A DNA stretch of 30,176 bases from JAIEPW01 sp964406035 (GCA_964406035.1 CAYOQB010000053.1:1-30176); one strand, 5' to 3'. Numbered from the stretch's first letter, positions 20,894-28,412 are shown. Notes: generated from the sequence alone by a model not told the origin. Numbers and translations: made by a program.

Positions 20894-21537
20894 CGATGGC
20901 ACCCCGAGCAGTGAACCGGAGGTTGGATGTTCTTTGCTTGAATGATTTCGCGCCCGATCTCCGCCGCATCCCGGTCCGGCTTCCAATCGAGCTTCGTCAC
21001 CAGTTCGGCCGGCCGGATGTTCGGCGCCGGGTTCCGGTGACAATCCAGGCACCAGGCCATGTTCAACGGCTGTACCTGCTGCACTTCGATCATCTGATCC
21101 ACGCGCCCATGGCAACTGACGCAACTCACCCCGGCGGTTACGTGCGACTGATGGTTGAAGTACACGTAATCGGGAAGGAAGTGCACCTTCACCCAGGGAA
21201 TCGCCTTGCCCGTCTTATAAGAGTCGCGAACCAGCTCCAGCTTCGCGGAGTTGGGCTTCACCTTGACGTGGCAGTTCATGCACACCTCGGTGGACGGGAT
21301 GGCTGCGTATGCCGCCTTGGTCACCGTATAGTGACAGTAGGTGCAATCCATTCCCATGTTCCCGGCGTGCAGCTTGTGACTGTACTTCACCGGCTGCTCC
21401 GGGGTGTAACCTGTTTCCAGGTTGCGAGGATGCGAGATCCAGGCGTAGGCCCCGATGCCGCCCACAACACCCAGGCCCAGCAAGGCGCCCGCGATCTTCA
21501 ACACTACGTCCGACGTCTTCGAAAAGATGGCCGCCAT
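20890..21537 (-). CDS. actA: Alternative complex III, pentahaem cytochrome c ActA
   Basis: The first gene of the respiratory operon encodes a 215-residue multihaem cytochrome. An N-terminal hydrophobic helix (about 12-33) anchors it. Five CxxCH sites follow: CTYCH (65-69), CMNCH (86-90), CVSCH (139-143), CLDCH (163-167) and CSGCH (210-214). Five haems, and the YFNHQSHVTAGVSC phrase, match ActA. It carries electrons from the iron-sulphur chain of ActB to ActE. The start at 21537 is preceded by an 86-base spacer shared with a divergent sensor kinase gene. The ribosome site is weak (TGGGAC). Confidence 0.97.
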   Translation of the reverse strand: MAAIFSKTSDVVLKIAGALLGLGVVGGIGAYAWISHPRNLETGYTPEQPVKYSHKLHAGNMGMDCTYCHYTVTKAAYAAIPSTEVCMNCHVKVKPNSAKLELVRDSYKTGKAIPWVKVHFLPDYVYFNHQSHVTAGVSCVSCHGRVDQMIEVQQVQPLNMAWCLDCHRNPAPNIRPAELVTKLDWKPDRDAAEIGREIIQAKNIQPPVHCSGCHR

Positions 21538-21579
21538 TCAGTTTTTGTCCCAGAGAGAGGCGTGAAATCTCAATCTACG

Positions 21580-21608
21580 TTTCTACCATGACCGTATAAT
21601 TTACGCAA
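21580..21608 (-). promoter_or_regulatory. Candidate sigma-70-like promoter for the act-sco-cta operon
   Basis: On the minus strand TTGCGT (21603-21608) and TAGAAA (21580-21585) are spaced by exactly 17 bases and point toward actA, about 43 bases before its start. It overlaps the -10 of the divergent kinase gene, so expression of the two directions may interfere. This is a consensus match only. Confidence 0.4.
21595..21600 (+). promoter_or_regulatory. Candidate -10 element for the two-component operon
   Basis: A perfect TATAAT stands 23 bases before the TTG start at 21624. It is followed by an AGGAG ribosome site, so a transcript would have a leader of roughly 17 bases. No good -35 hexamer is found 16-18 bases upstream, which would fit an activator-dependent promoter. 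Confidence 0.45.
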
Positions 21609-21609
21609 C

Positions 21610-21614
21610 AGGAG
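21610..21614 (+). promoter_or_regulatory. Ribosome binding site supporting a TTG start
   Basis: AGGAG lies nine bases before TTG at 21624. No in-frame ATG or GTG lies near it, so this site decides the start of the sensor kinase gene. Confidence 0.65.
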
Positions 21615-21623
21615 CAACCGTTC

Positions 21624-22889
21624 TTGCCAGACAATAAACCATCGCGGCTGGTCCGGGCCTTCGGCAACCTCAAGGTCCGGCCCAAGCTCATGGTGCTCCA
21701 TAATATCTTCTTTCTGGTGTTGGCTTTAGCCGCCTACTTCACCCTGATCCCCCTGTTCGAGCAGCAGGTGGAGCAGGCTAAAGAGCGCGAAATCAATATA
21801 TTACGCCAATTCGGTCCGCTCGACGGCGAGCGCATGCGACAGCTTGCCGCCTCCCAGGCAGCCTACGACGAAGTTGTCGACCGCGCCCGGTTGACCCTGT
21901 TCATCGTCCTGGGGGCAATTTACGTCCTGGCGGTCCTGTCGCTCGAACTGGCCATCATGCCGCTCTATGTGTACCGCCCGCTCCGCCGGATGCTGGACGC
22001 CGACGATGCCACCCGCCGCGGGGATCGCGACCAGGAACTGATCGCCGACCCCGAAATCATGGGCGACGAGATCGGCGAGATCATGCGTTCGCGTAACTCC
22101 ACGGTTTCCGAATTGCGGCGTCATGAGGACGAGCTGGCGCAGGCCATGGCGCGCCTGGAGGAGCAGGATCGCCTGGTGTCGCTGGGCCTGTTGTCGGCAT
22201 CCGTGGCGCATGAGCTGAACACGCCGCTCGCGGTGCTCAACGGCTCCATCGAAAAGATGATGGAAACCACGCGCGAGCCTCACGCTCTGGAACGCCTGGA
22301 ACGGATGCAGCGGGTAGCCCAGCGGCTCCGCCGCATCTCGGAGTCTCTCATCGACTTCGCCCGCGTTCGCAAGCAGGCCATGGAACGCCAGGACCTGCGG
22401 ATGCTCGTGGAGGAAGCGTGGTCCCTGGTAGCCTTCGACGACAAAAGCTTGAAGGTGGTCTTCACCAACAACGTCGCGCCCGAACACGCCGTGATTGGCT
22501 CAGCCGACCGCCTGATCCAGGTGTTCGTCAACCTGCTTCGCAACGCGCTGATCGCGGTCGATCCCCAGTCAGGGCGGATCGAGGTTTGTTCCCGCGCCGC
22601 GGATCGCAACCGGCAGCAGTTCATCTGTGTAACGGTACGCGACAACGGACCGGGCATCTCCCCGGACGTGCTCCCCGATATCTTCGACGCCTTCGTCACC
22701 ACCCGCCTGGACGCCCGCGGCACCGGGCTGGGGCTGACCGTAGCGGAGGGAATCGTCAGCCAGCACGGCGGCACCATCGCCGCCTCCAATCGCCCCGAAG
22801 GCGGCGCCGCCCTGGAGGTCTGCCTTCCCGCCGCCCAGCCCAATTCCCATCAGGACACTTATGTCGGAAAACACTCCGGAAACGCTTAG
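21624..22889 (+). CDS. Membrane-bound sensor histidine kinase, divergent from act operon
   Basis: A 421-residue kinase that starts at TTG, fixed by the AGGAG site. Two transmembrane helices (about 22-44 and 91-113) flank a short extracytoplasmic loop of some 45 residues, too small for a large sensor domain. A HAMP-like region and a coiled segment lead to the H-box SVAHELNTPLAVLNG with H196. The ATP-binding domain has an N-box (NLLRNALIAV), DNGPGIS and GTGLGL. The HELxTPL form of the H-box is also seen in RegB/PrrB redox kinases, but it is not exclusive to them. The next gene overlaps it by 29 bases and encodes the partner regulator. Position back-to-back with actA suggests control of the respiratory operon, perhaps by quinone redox state; that is inference. 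Confidence 0.92.
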   Translation: MPDNKPSRLVRAFGNLKVRPKLMVLHNIFFLVLALAAYFTLIPLFEQQVEQAKEREINILRQFGPLDGERMRQLAASQAAYDEVVDRARLTLFIVLGAIYVLAVLSLELAIMPLYVYRPLRRMLDADDATRRGDRDQELIADPEIMGDEIGEIMRSRNSTVSELRRHEDELAQAMARLEEQDRLVSLGLLSASVAHELNTPLAVLNGSIEKMMETTREPHALERLERMQRVAQRLRRISESLIDFARVRKQAMERQDLRMLVEEAWSLVAFDDKSLKVVFTNNVAPEHAVIGSADRLIQVFVNLLRNALIAVDPQSGRIEVCSRAADRNRQQFICVTVRDNGPGISPDVLPDIFDAFVTTRLDARGTGLGLTVAEGIVSQHGGTIAASNRPEGGAALEVCLPAAQPNSHQDTYVGKHSGNA

Positions 22890-23502
22890 CGCCTCTTCAC
22901 AGCTCATCGACATCGCCGTCCTCGATGACGATCTCGACTTCCGCAACTACATGGAAGACTTCCTGAACGACGAAGGCATGTATTCGGTCCGCACCTTCGC
23001 CCATCCCGAGGATCTGTTTGAAAGCGCCGAACAGCGCCTTCCCGACATCGTCCTGCTGGATATGAAGATGGGTCAGTTCAAGGGCGACAAAGTGCTGGAG
23101 CAGCTCCTGACGCGCTGGCCGAATCTATGCGTGATCATTGTGACCGGCTACCCGTCTCTTGAAGACATGCGCGCCACCTTCAAGCTCCGCGTCTTCGATT
23201 ATCTGGCGAAGCCATTTTCGCTCGCGCAGTTGCGCCAGACGCTGAATAACGCCATCGAGAAGTTCGGCCTCGGCCGCAATCTGCAGGACAAGCTTCGCGA
23301 ACGGCTGGGACACTCCATCAAGATGCTTCGCGTGGAACGGGGCTGGTCGCTGAAAGATCTTGCCGGCGCGGCCAAGCTGAGCGTATCGCAGATCTCCTCG
23401 ATCGAGCGCGGCGCCAACCTGCCGTCGATCGAATCGCTGCTCGCCATCTGCCGTGCCTTCGAGAAAAAGCCGTCCGAGGTCCTGGCTTCGATCGATTTCT
23501 AG
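22861..23502 (+). CDS. Response regulator with XRE-type helix-turn-helix output domain
   Basis: This 213-residue protein joins two common domains in an uncommon way. Residues 15-135 are a receiver domain: acidic pocket D22-D24, phosphoacceptor D67 in IVLLDMKMG, T95 in VTGYPS, and K117 in YLAKPFS. Residues 150-208 are a Cro/C1 (XRE) helix-turn-helix: IKMLRVERGWSLKDLA, then LSVSQISSIERGANLPS, then LLAICRAFEKKPSEVL. Most response regulators instead use OmpR, LuxR, LytTR or Fis outputs. The phosphorelay partner is the kinase encoded just upstream, with a 29-base overlap. It should bind DNA, and the shared spacer before actA is the obvious candidate site. Its stop lies in a CTAG shared with the stop of the convergent gene. 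Confidence 0.93.
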   Translation: MSENTPETLSASSQLIDIAVLDDDLDFRNYMEDFLNDEGMYSVRTFAHPEDLFESAEQRLPDIVLLDMKMGQFKGDKVLEQLLTRWPNLCVIIVTGYPSLEDMRATFKLRVFDYLAKPFSLAQLRQTLNNAIEKFGLGRNLQDKLRERLGHSIKMLRVERGWSLKDLAGAAKLSVSQISSIERGANLPSIESLLAICRAFEKKPSEVLASIDF

Positions 23503-24611
23503 CTCTTGCGGCGCGCCAACAACAAATTGGAGGGGATTCGGCTGTACCCATAGCCGATCTTGAAATCCAGCGGCTTCGCCGTGCCCGGCGTCCGGTACGC
23601 CTGCTGCAGATCCTTCTGGATCAGGTAACGGAAACTGCCGTAGGGCTGCGTGTAATCACCGTAGAGTTGCACCTGCCAGGTCCCCGGATCGAAGAACTTG
23701 AACGGGATGCCGGAATCATCCTGCAGTACCGCGCGGCTGTTGTTCAGCACCAGCTCCCGGATGAAGGAAAACTCCTTGCGATGGGTCATATAGGAGGTCG
23801 CCTTGAAGTAGGTGACCATCTTCCCCGAAGAGCGCACGAACGCCTGAAATCCGGCATTCTCGGCCAGCTTCTCATTGCCCAGGTTTACCGAGAAGTAACG
23901 CAGCGTCCGCTCCGTCGGGTCGCCGCCCGTACGGAAGCGAATTTCGACTCCCGACCGCCCCGCCACCTTCTCCTCCGGACGCCGCTCCACCACCTTGCCG
24001 TCGTCCTCGATCCGAATCCAACGCACCCCGGTGATCGTCTGATTCATACGCGCCACCAGCACCATCAGCGCCGGCAGCAGGCCGTCGGTCACCTGCCCGC
24101 GGAACGTCCGGTCCATCTGCCGGGTGATGAAGAAGCTGCGAATCATCACCGAATCCAGGGAACTGCGCAACGCGGCGAGTTCGTCGCCGAGGTCCTTCCT
24201 GGTCATTCGCTGGATCTGCGGAATCGTGCCGGCGGGTTCCAGGCCCACTAGTACGTACTGTGTGTGACCGGGGAAAAGCGTCAAGACGGTCAGCGCATCC
24301 GGACCCCCAAATGGGTAGAACACGGTAGCGCCGGCCACGGCCTCGCTGCGCAGTTCCTTGGCGTAAAAAGCGCCCATTCGCGGCAGACGGTCCTGCTGGA
24401 CCTTCGCCCATGCGCCCTGGAACGCCGCCGCATGAGCCTTCCAATCCTCTGATTCTTCGAGACTTTTCAGAACGCCACCGTCGCGGGAGGCAAGTCCGGC
24501 CAAAAACCGCGCAATCTCATTGGGGCTTGCCGGCGAAGCGGCGGGATGTTCATCGGCACCGAATAACGCGACGCAGGCAAGAACAGGGAGGAGAGTACGT
24601 ACCAGCAACAC
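23499..24611 (-). CDS. Exported protein of unknown family, paralogue 1 of a tandem pair
   Basis: Function not recognised. The 370-residue protein starts with a signal peptide (MLLVRTLLPVLACVALFGA). It shares roughly half its residues, by eye, with the product of the neighbouring gene at 24657-25754. Shared blocks are FYPFGGPDALTV, VGLEPAGT, GLLPAL(M), ITGVRW/ITGVNF, GVEIRFRT, TLRYFxVNL, FKATSYMTH, LQDDSGIP, and the C-terminus IGYGYSR...NLLLARRK. No catalytic triad, metal site or transmembrane region beyond the signal is evident. The even spread of conservation suggests one compact folded domain. Its stop overlaps the response-regulator stop through the palindrome CTAG. It lies 45 bases after its paralogue and is probably co-transcribed with it and agmatine deiminase. 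Confidence 0.85.
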   Translation of the reverse strand: MLLVRTLLPVLACVALFGADEHPAASPASPNEIARFLAGLASRDGGVLKSLEESEDWKAHAAAFQGAWAKVQQDRLPRMGAFYAKELRSEAVAGATVFYPFGGPDALTVLTLFPGHTQYVLVGLEPAGTIPQIQRMTRKDLGDELAALRSSLDSVMIRSFFITRQMDRTFRGQVTDGLLPALMVLVARMNQTITGVRWIRIEDDGKVVERRPEEKVAGRSGVEIRFRTGGDPTERTLRYFSVNLGNEKLAENAGFQAFVRSSGKMVTYFKATSYMTHRKEFSFIRELVLNNSRAVLQDDSGIPFKFFDPGTWQVQLYGDYTQPYGSFRYLIQKDLQQAYRTPGTAKPLDFKIGYGYSRIPSNLLLARRKS

Positions 24612-24656
24612 AGCAGGAATCAGAATAGCAGTTCTGTGACAAAATGCACGCCGGCT

Positions 24657-25754
24657 CTACTTGCGGCGGGCAAGAAGCAGATTGGATTCGCCCCGGCTGG
24701 CGCCGTAGCCAATGCGAAATCCCAGAGGCTTGGCCGCGCCCGGTACCTCGTACGCTTCCATCAAGTCCGCCTGCTCCCGATTGACAAAGACCGTCTTGGG
24801 CGGGGTATATCTCCCGAACAACTCCACACTCCAGATCGCCGGATCGAAGCAACGGTACGGAACGCCGCTATCGTCCTGAAGAATGGCATCGCTGTACTGC
24901 AGAACGTGATCGCGGATCATGGAAAACGAGTTCCTGTGAATGAGGTACGACGTCGCCTTCAAAAACGTAACGCCGCGGCCCTGGCCCGCCAGGAACTTGC
25001 GGAAATCCTGGTTCTGATCGAAATGCCGGTTGATCAGGTTCACCGGGAAGTAGCGCAGGGTCTTCGACGCTCCGCCTGCCGTGCGAAAGCGGATCTCCAC
25101 GCCGGCGCGACCGGGGATTCGTTCCCCCGGCGGGCGCTCCCGCAGTTTGCCCTCGCTGTCCACCCGGACGAAGTTCACCCCCGTGATCTCGTTGTCCAGG
25201 CGTACCAGGAAGATCAGCAGCGTGGGCAGCAGGCCGTCGGTCACTTTGCCGCGGTAGCTCTCGTCCATTTCCTTGGTGTAGAAGAAGCTGGTCCGGATCA
25301 CCGTCCGCAGCGATTCGCGGAATGCCGCCAGTTCTTCATCGAGCCTCTCGGGATCCAGTTTCTCCGGCTGCGGCAGCGTGCCCGCCGGCTCCAACCCCAC
25401 CATCAGGTAGGAGGAAGCGGCCGGGAACAAGGTCGTGACCGTCAACGCGTCCGGTCCGCCGAACGGATAGAAGACGCGGGCGTCGCGAAATCCGCCGAGC
25501 CTCTCCTCCTGAAACTGCTTCATGCGCGGCAGGCGTCCGGTGGCCAGCGACTTCCAGTCGGCGTCGAACCCGGCACGATGCCGTATCCATACCGGGTCCG
25601 CGTCCAACGCCCGGAAAACGCTCGACTCCCGGGCGGGCAAGCCCGCCAGCAGCCGCGCGACATCATCCGCGCGATGGGCGCACACCGCCGTCCCCGCGCA
25701 CAAAAACAGTGCGATTCCAGCTCGGAACAAGCTAAACCTCTTTGCCTTGAGCAT
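24657..25754 (-). CDS. Exported protein of unknown family, paralogue 2 of a tandem pair
   Basis: A 365-residue relative of the previous protein, colinear with it over the full mature length. The N-terminus has a charged start and a hydrophobic core ending near AVCA, a signal peptide or possibly a lipoprotein signal. Strongly kept blocks include FYPFGGPDALTVTTLFP, VGLEPAGTLPQ, GKVTDGLLP, GVEIRFRT, LKATSYLIH, LQDDSGVP and GASRGESNLLLARRK. The start lies inside the 3' end of the agmatine deiminase gene (23-base overlap), so translation of the two is probably linked. Together they look like a duplicated secreted factor. I could not assign a function. Confidence 0.85.
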   Translation of the reverse strand: MLKAKRFSLFRAGIALFLCAGTAVCAHRADDVARLLAGLPARESSVFRALDADPVWIRHRAGFDADWKSLATGRLPRMKQFQEERLGGFRDARVFYPFGGPDALTVTTLFPAASSYLMVGLEPAGTLPQPEKLDPERLDEELAAFRESLRTVIRTSFFYTKEMDESYRGKVTDGLLPTLLIFLVRLDNEITGVNFVRVDSEGKLRERPPGERIPGRAGVEIRFRTAGGASKTLRYFPVNLINRHFDQNQDFRKFLAGQGRGVTFLKATSYLIHRNSFSMIRDHVLQYSDAILQDDSGVPYRCFDPAIWSVELFGRYTPPKTVFVNREQADLMEAYEVPGAAKPLGFRIGYGASRGESNLLLARRK

Positions 25755-26748
25755 ACCGCGCGGCGGGCTGCTGCATGGTCATGCAATGCAGCGTCCCCAG
25801 CCCGAGCACCAGGTCCAGCGCGTGAATGCCCACGATCTCACGATCCGGGAAGCATTCCGCGATCCGGTTCAGCGCCACGCGGTCGTTCCGGTCATTGAAC
25901 GTCGGCACCAGCACGATGCGATTCGCGATATAGAAGTTGGCATAGCTGGCCGGCAACCGCTGGCCCGCGAATTCGACGCGCCCGGGCATGGGCAGCGGAA
26001 CCACTTCCAGATCGCGGCGTTGCTGCAACAGCTCGAAATTCTCCCGCAGCGGTTCGTAGTTCTCGTCCCGGGGATCCTCCTCCTCCGCCAGCAGAATACG
26101 GTCCCGGCCGGCGAAGCGCGCCAGATCATCGACATGCCCGTGCGTGTCGTCGCCCGCGATCCCGCGCTTCAGCCAGATCACCTCGTCGATCCCCAGGTAG
26201 TCGTGAAACGCCTGTTCCAGCGCCTCACGCGAAACCCCGGGGTTGCGAGCCTGAACGTCGCTCAGCAAGCATTCCTCGGTGGTCAGCATCCGCCCCGACC
26301 CGTTGACGTCAATCGACCCGCCTTCCAGCACCAGATTCGGCCGCCAGCGCTTCATCTGGAGCTGGTTGGCCACGAACTCCGGGATGGCATTGTCATGCTC
26401 GTGATTCGCGTACTTGGCCCAGCCGTTGAACTCCCAGTCCGTCACCGCCACGTTGCCGCTGTCATCAGCCACGAACAGCGGACAATAGTCCCGGGTCCAA
26501 CTGCGATTGGTGAAGTAATGATGGAACTCGACCGCGCTCAGATCGGCGTGCGCTTTCTTCAGAATCGTACGAACCCTGCGCTCGGCGTCGCGATCCCGCA
26601 CCAGAATGCGTACGCGCTCCACCCGCGCCAGTTTCCGCACGATATCGGCGTAGACCCACGGAATCGGCTGGAACTTGCCCGGCCAGTCGGAACTTTCATG
26701 CGGCCAGGCCAGCCAGGTAGCCTCATGCGGCTCCCATTCAGCGGGCAT
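25732..26748 (-). CDS. aguA: Agmatine deiminase (agmatine iminohydrolase)
   Basis: This cytoplasmic enzyme hydrolyses agmatine to N-carbamoylputrescine and ammonia in the arginine-to-putrescine route. It belongs to the porphyromonas-type peptidyl-arginine deiminase fold. From the ATG at 26748 the chain has 338 residues. Active-site features are D87 in TRDYCP, LEGGSID at 141-147, DDTHGHVDD at 200-208 with H205, and the nucleophile C322 in GTLHCMT. The start is uncertain. Family members usually begin with a segment like 'P-x-x-LGF/Y-x-MPAEW', and the in-frame residues just upstream (SPRSLGFC) match it. A non-ATG start (CTG at 26790 or TTG at 26820) or ATG at 26868 is therefore possible. No N-carbamoylputrescine amidase (AguB) is next to it; the downstream genes are the two exported paralogues. 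Confidence 0.93.
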   Translation of the reverse strand: MPAEWEPHEATWLAWPHESSDWPGKFQPIPWVYADIVRKLARVERVRILVRDRDAERRVRTILKKAHADLSAVEFHHYFTNRSWTRDYCPLFVADDSGNVAVTDWEFNGWAKYANHEHDNAIPEFVANQLQMKRWRPNLVLEGGSIDVNGSGRMLTTEECLLSDVQARNPGVSREALEQAFHDYLGIDEVIWLKRGIAGDDTHGHVDDLARFAGRDRILLAEEEDPRDENYEPLRENFELLQQRRDLEVVPLPMPGRVEFAGQRLPASYANFYIANRIVLVPTFNDRNDRVALNRIAECFPDREIVGIHALDLVLGLGTLHCMTMQQPAARYAQGKEV

Positions 26749-26876
26749 GCAAAAGCCAAGCGATCGGGGTGAGGTGGATGAGGAAGTCAGGCGGATTCTC
26801 CGAAACTCCAGTGTAAACAACCCTCCGGCGAAAGCCCGTGGCCGGGAGCGATCGAAAAACCGTACCATGTTTCCAC

Positions 26877-27770
26877 GTGATTCATTACGATCCGCACAAG
26901 TGGCTCGACCACTTCTTCGATTTCCGCGGCTCCGCGCTGAAGGAGATTCTCGGCCGCCTCGCGCTCAGCGTGCTGTGGTCCGTTGCCGTGGTGGCGGTCC
27001 ACAAGTACTGGACACCCGTGGGGATCCCCTCCACCATCCATTCGCTGGTGGGAGTCGCGCTGGGATTGCTGCTGGTGTTTCGCACCAACTCGTCCTATGA
27101 CCGCTATTGGGAAGGCCGCCGGCTGTGGGGCGGCATTGTCAACGCGAGCCGCAACCTGGTGCGATCCGCGTCGGTTCACATCGGCGATCGCGAAAGCCTG
27201 CTGCGCCTTGTTAACTGGACCGTCGCTTTTCCGTACGCCGCAATGAGCACCCTGCGCGGTGCTCCGAGCCTGGGGCGCGCCGCCCGTGACCTGCCGTCCA
27301 ACGGCGAGCACCTCGCCGGATCGCATCACCTTGCAATCAGCGTCGCGGCGGAGATGACCAGTTGCCTGCGCGATGCCCAGCGCCGCTCCGGCTTCAGCGA
27401 CATGATCCTGGTCTCGCTCGAAGCGCACGTGAAGGAACTGGTCGATCAACTGGGCGGCTGCGAGCGAATCCGCAAAACCCCGCTGCCGTTTGCCTATGTC
27501 CTGCACCTGCGCCGGGCCCTGGTGCTGTACTGCTTCACGCTGCCCTTCGCCTTGGTGGAATCCTTCGGCTGGACCACGGTGCTGGATGTGCTGCTGGTGA
27601 GCTATGTCTACTTCGGCATCGAAGAGATCGGCGTCGAGATTGAAGGTCCGTTCGGATTCGATGCCAATGACCTGCCGCTCGACGACATCAGCGACGGCAT
27701 CCGCGGGGATCTGCGGGCGCTCGCCGGGGCCGAAGCGGTCCCCGCGCAACCGATGCCGGAAGGACTTTAG
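26877..27770 (+). CDS. Bestrophin-family ion channel protein
   Basis: A 297-residue membrane protein of the bestrophin/YneE family, probably an anion or cation channel. It starts at GTG 26877, giving MIHYDPHKW followed by FRGSALKEI, the usual bestrophin opening. An in-frame GTG at 26838 would add 13 residues. Hallmarks are VFRTNSSYDRYWEGRRLWG near 68-86 after the second helix, and IEEIGVEIEGPFGFDANDLPLD near the end. That element forms the acidic belt region in bestrophins. Four hydrophobic helices are visible. The gene diverges from agmatine deiminase; its stop overlaps the end of the convergent DinB-like gene by four bases. No functional link to either neighbour is evident. Confidence 0.92.
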   Translation: MIHYDPHKWLDHFFDFRGSALKEILGRLALSVLWSVAVVAVHKYWTPVGIPSTIHSLVGVALGLLLVFRTNSSYDRYWEGRRLWGGIVNASRNLVRSASVHIGDRESLLRLVNWTVAFPYAAMSTLRGAPSLGRAARDLPSNGEHLAGSHHLAISVAAEMTSCLRDAQRRSGFSDMILVSLEAHVKELVDQLGGCERIRKTPLPFAYVLHLRRALVLYCFTLPFALVESFGWTTVLDVLLVSYVYFGIEEIGVEIEGPFGFDANDLPLDDISDGIRGDLRALAGAEAVPAQPMPEGL

Positions 27771-28228
27771 GCGAAAGCTTCCCGCAGCCGCCGGATCTGC
27801 CCCGCGTGACCCTCGGCGTGCTCAGCGTAAATCCGCACCAGATCCTCCAGCGACAGCCGCCCCAGTTTCGAGTGGGTTCCGAACCGCTGGAAGGTCTCGT
27901 CCGGAAGATCCCGGATCAACTCGAAATTCGACCGCCGCAGCGTCAGGAACTGCTCCAGTGCGAGCGCGGTGTCGCGCCGGTCATAATCCAGGTAGTTCGC
28001 CCACGCCTTTTCGTCGTACCACACGATATGCGGATCGTCCTCGGCGATGACCTGGCGAAGGCGCATCGACCCCACGGCTTCGGAATCGGCGAGATGGCAG
28101 GCGATCTGCCGGATGGTCCACTTCCCCGGCTCGGGTTCGCGGTCCAGTTCCGCCGCTGTCAAACCCGCGAGGGCGCGCGCGACAAGATCCGCACCCAGGC
28201 GGAAACGTTCCAGCAGTTCCGGCGTCAT
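27767..28228 (-). CDS. DinB/YfiT-like four-helix metal-binding protein
   Basis: This 153-residue protein has the DinB_2 pattern: KWTIRQIACHLADSE (36-50) and a C-terminal RIYAEHAEGHAGQIRRLR (132-149). H45, H137 and H141 make the usual three-histidine metal site of the four-helix bundle. Such proteins include thiol-dependent transferases (bacillithiol- or mycothiol-type) and many of unknown role, so no reaction is assigned. The ATG at 28228 is five bases after the stop of the zinc-ribbon gene, implying one transcript. The frame is open slightly further upstream but offers no better start. It ends within the last bases of the bestrophin gene. Confidence 0.85.
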   Translation of the reverse strand: MTPELLERFRLGADLVARALAGLTAAELDREPEPGKWTIRQIACHLADSEAVGSMRLRQVIAEDDPHIVWYDEKAWANYLDYDRRDTALALEQFLTLRRSNFELIRDLPDETFQRFGTHSKLGRLSLEDLVRIYAEHAEGHAGQIRRLREAFA

Positions 28229-28233
28229 GATTA

Positions 28234-28395
28234 CTAATAGTAGTCGGCGCAGCTCATGTAGTAGCCGCACTGCTCACAGAACAGCTTGCACTTGCGTTCA
28301 CTCAGGCGGACGCTGCATACCGGACAATAGAGGCAGGGCTCGTGCTCCTCGATATCCGGCTTTCCGGAGGCGGCCGGGCTGGTGATCGGCTCCAT
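28234..28395 (-). CDS. Small seven-cysteine zinc-ribbon protein
   Basis: A 53-residue ORF that would be easy to miss. The N-terminal 20 residues are flexible and acidic. The rest holds seven cysteines: C21, C24, C27, C36, C40, C43 and C49. CPVC (24-27) and CEQC (40-43) form a clear zinc-ribbon pair 12 residues apart, and C21, C36 and C49 are extra. The ending GYYMSCADYY is distinctive. It is preceded by a near-perfect -10 (TATAAT on the minus strand at 28405-28410) only nine bases from the ATG, so the transcript may be leaderless or nearly so. It is followed five bases later by the DinB-like gene. The frame is open far upstream, but that part runs antisense through the gamma-glutamyltransferase gene and is not real. 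Confidence 0.75.
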   Translation of the reverse strand: MEPITSPAASGKPDIEEHEPCLYCPVCSVRLSERKCKLFCEQCGYYMSCADYY

Positions 28396-28404
28396 GGTGG
28401 AACC

Positions 28405-28412
28405 ATTATAAT
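28405..28412. promoter_or_regulatory. Palindromic shared -10 element between divergent genes
   Basis: ATTATAAT is its own reverse complement and gives a TATAAT hexamer on each strand: 28407-28412 for plus, 28405-28410 for minus. The flanking starts are 28426 (plus) and 28395 (minus), only 9-13 bases away. Both transcripts would be leaderless or nearly so, and the two directions should compete. No convincing -35 is seen on either side. Confidence 0.45.

Noticed and set aside
18227..20914. Plus-strand open frame of 895 codons opposite actB
   Set aside because: It has shadow composition rich in Arg, His and Leu, and actB on the other strand carries complete iron-sulphur motifs.
20894..21124. 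Upstream extension of the actB frame
   Set aside because: It overlaps actA in another frame. The ATG at 20893 overlaps the actA stop and matches the family N-terminus.
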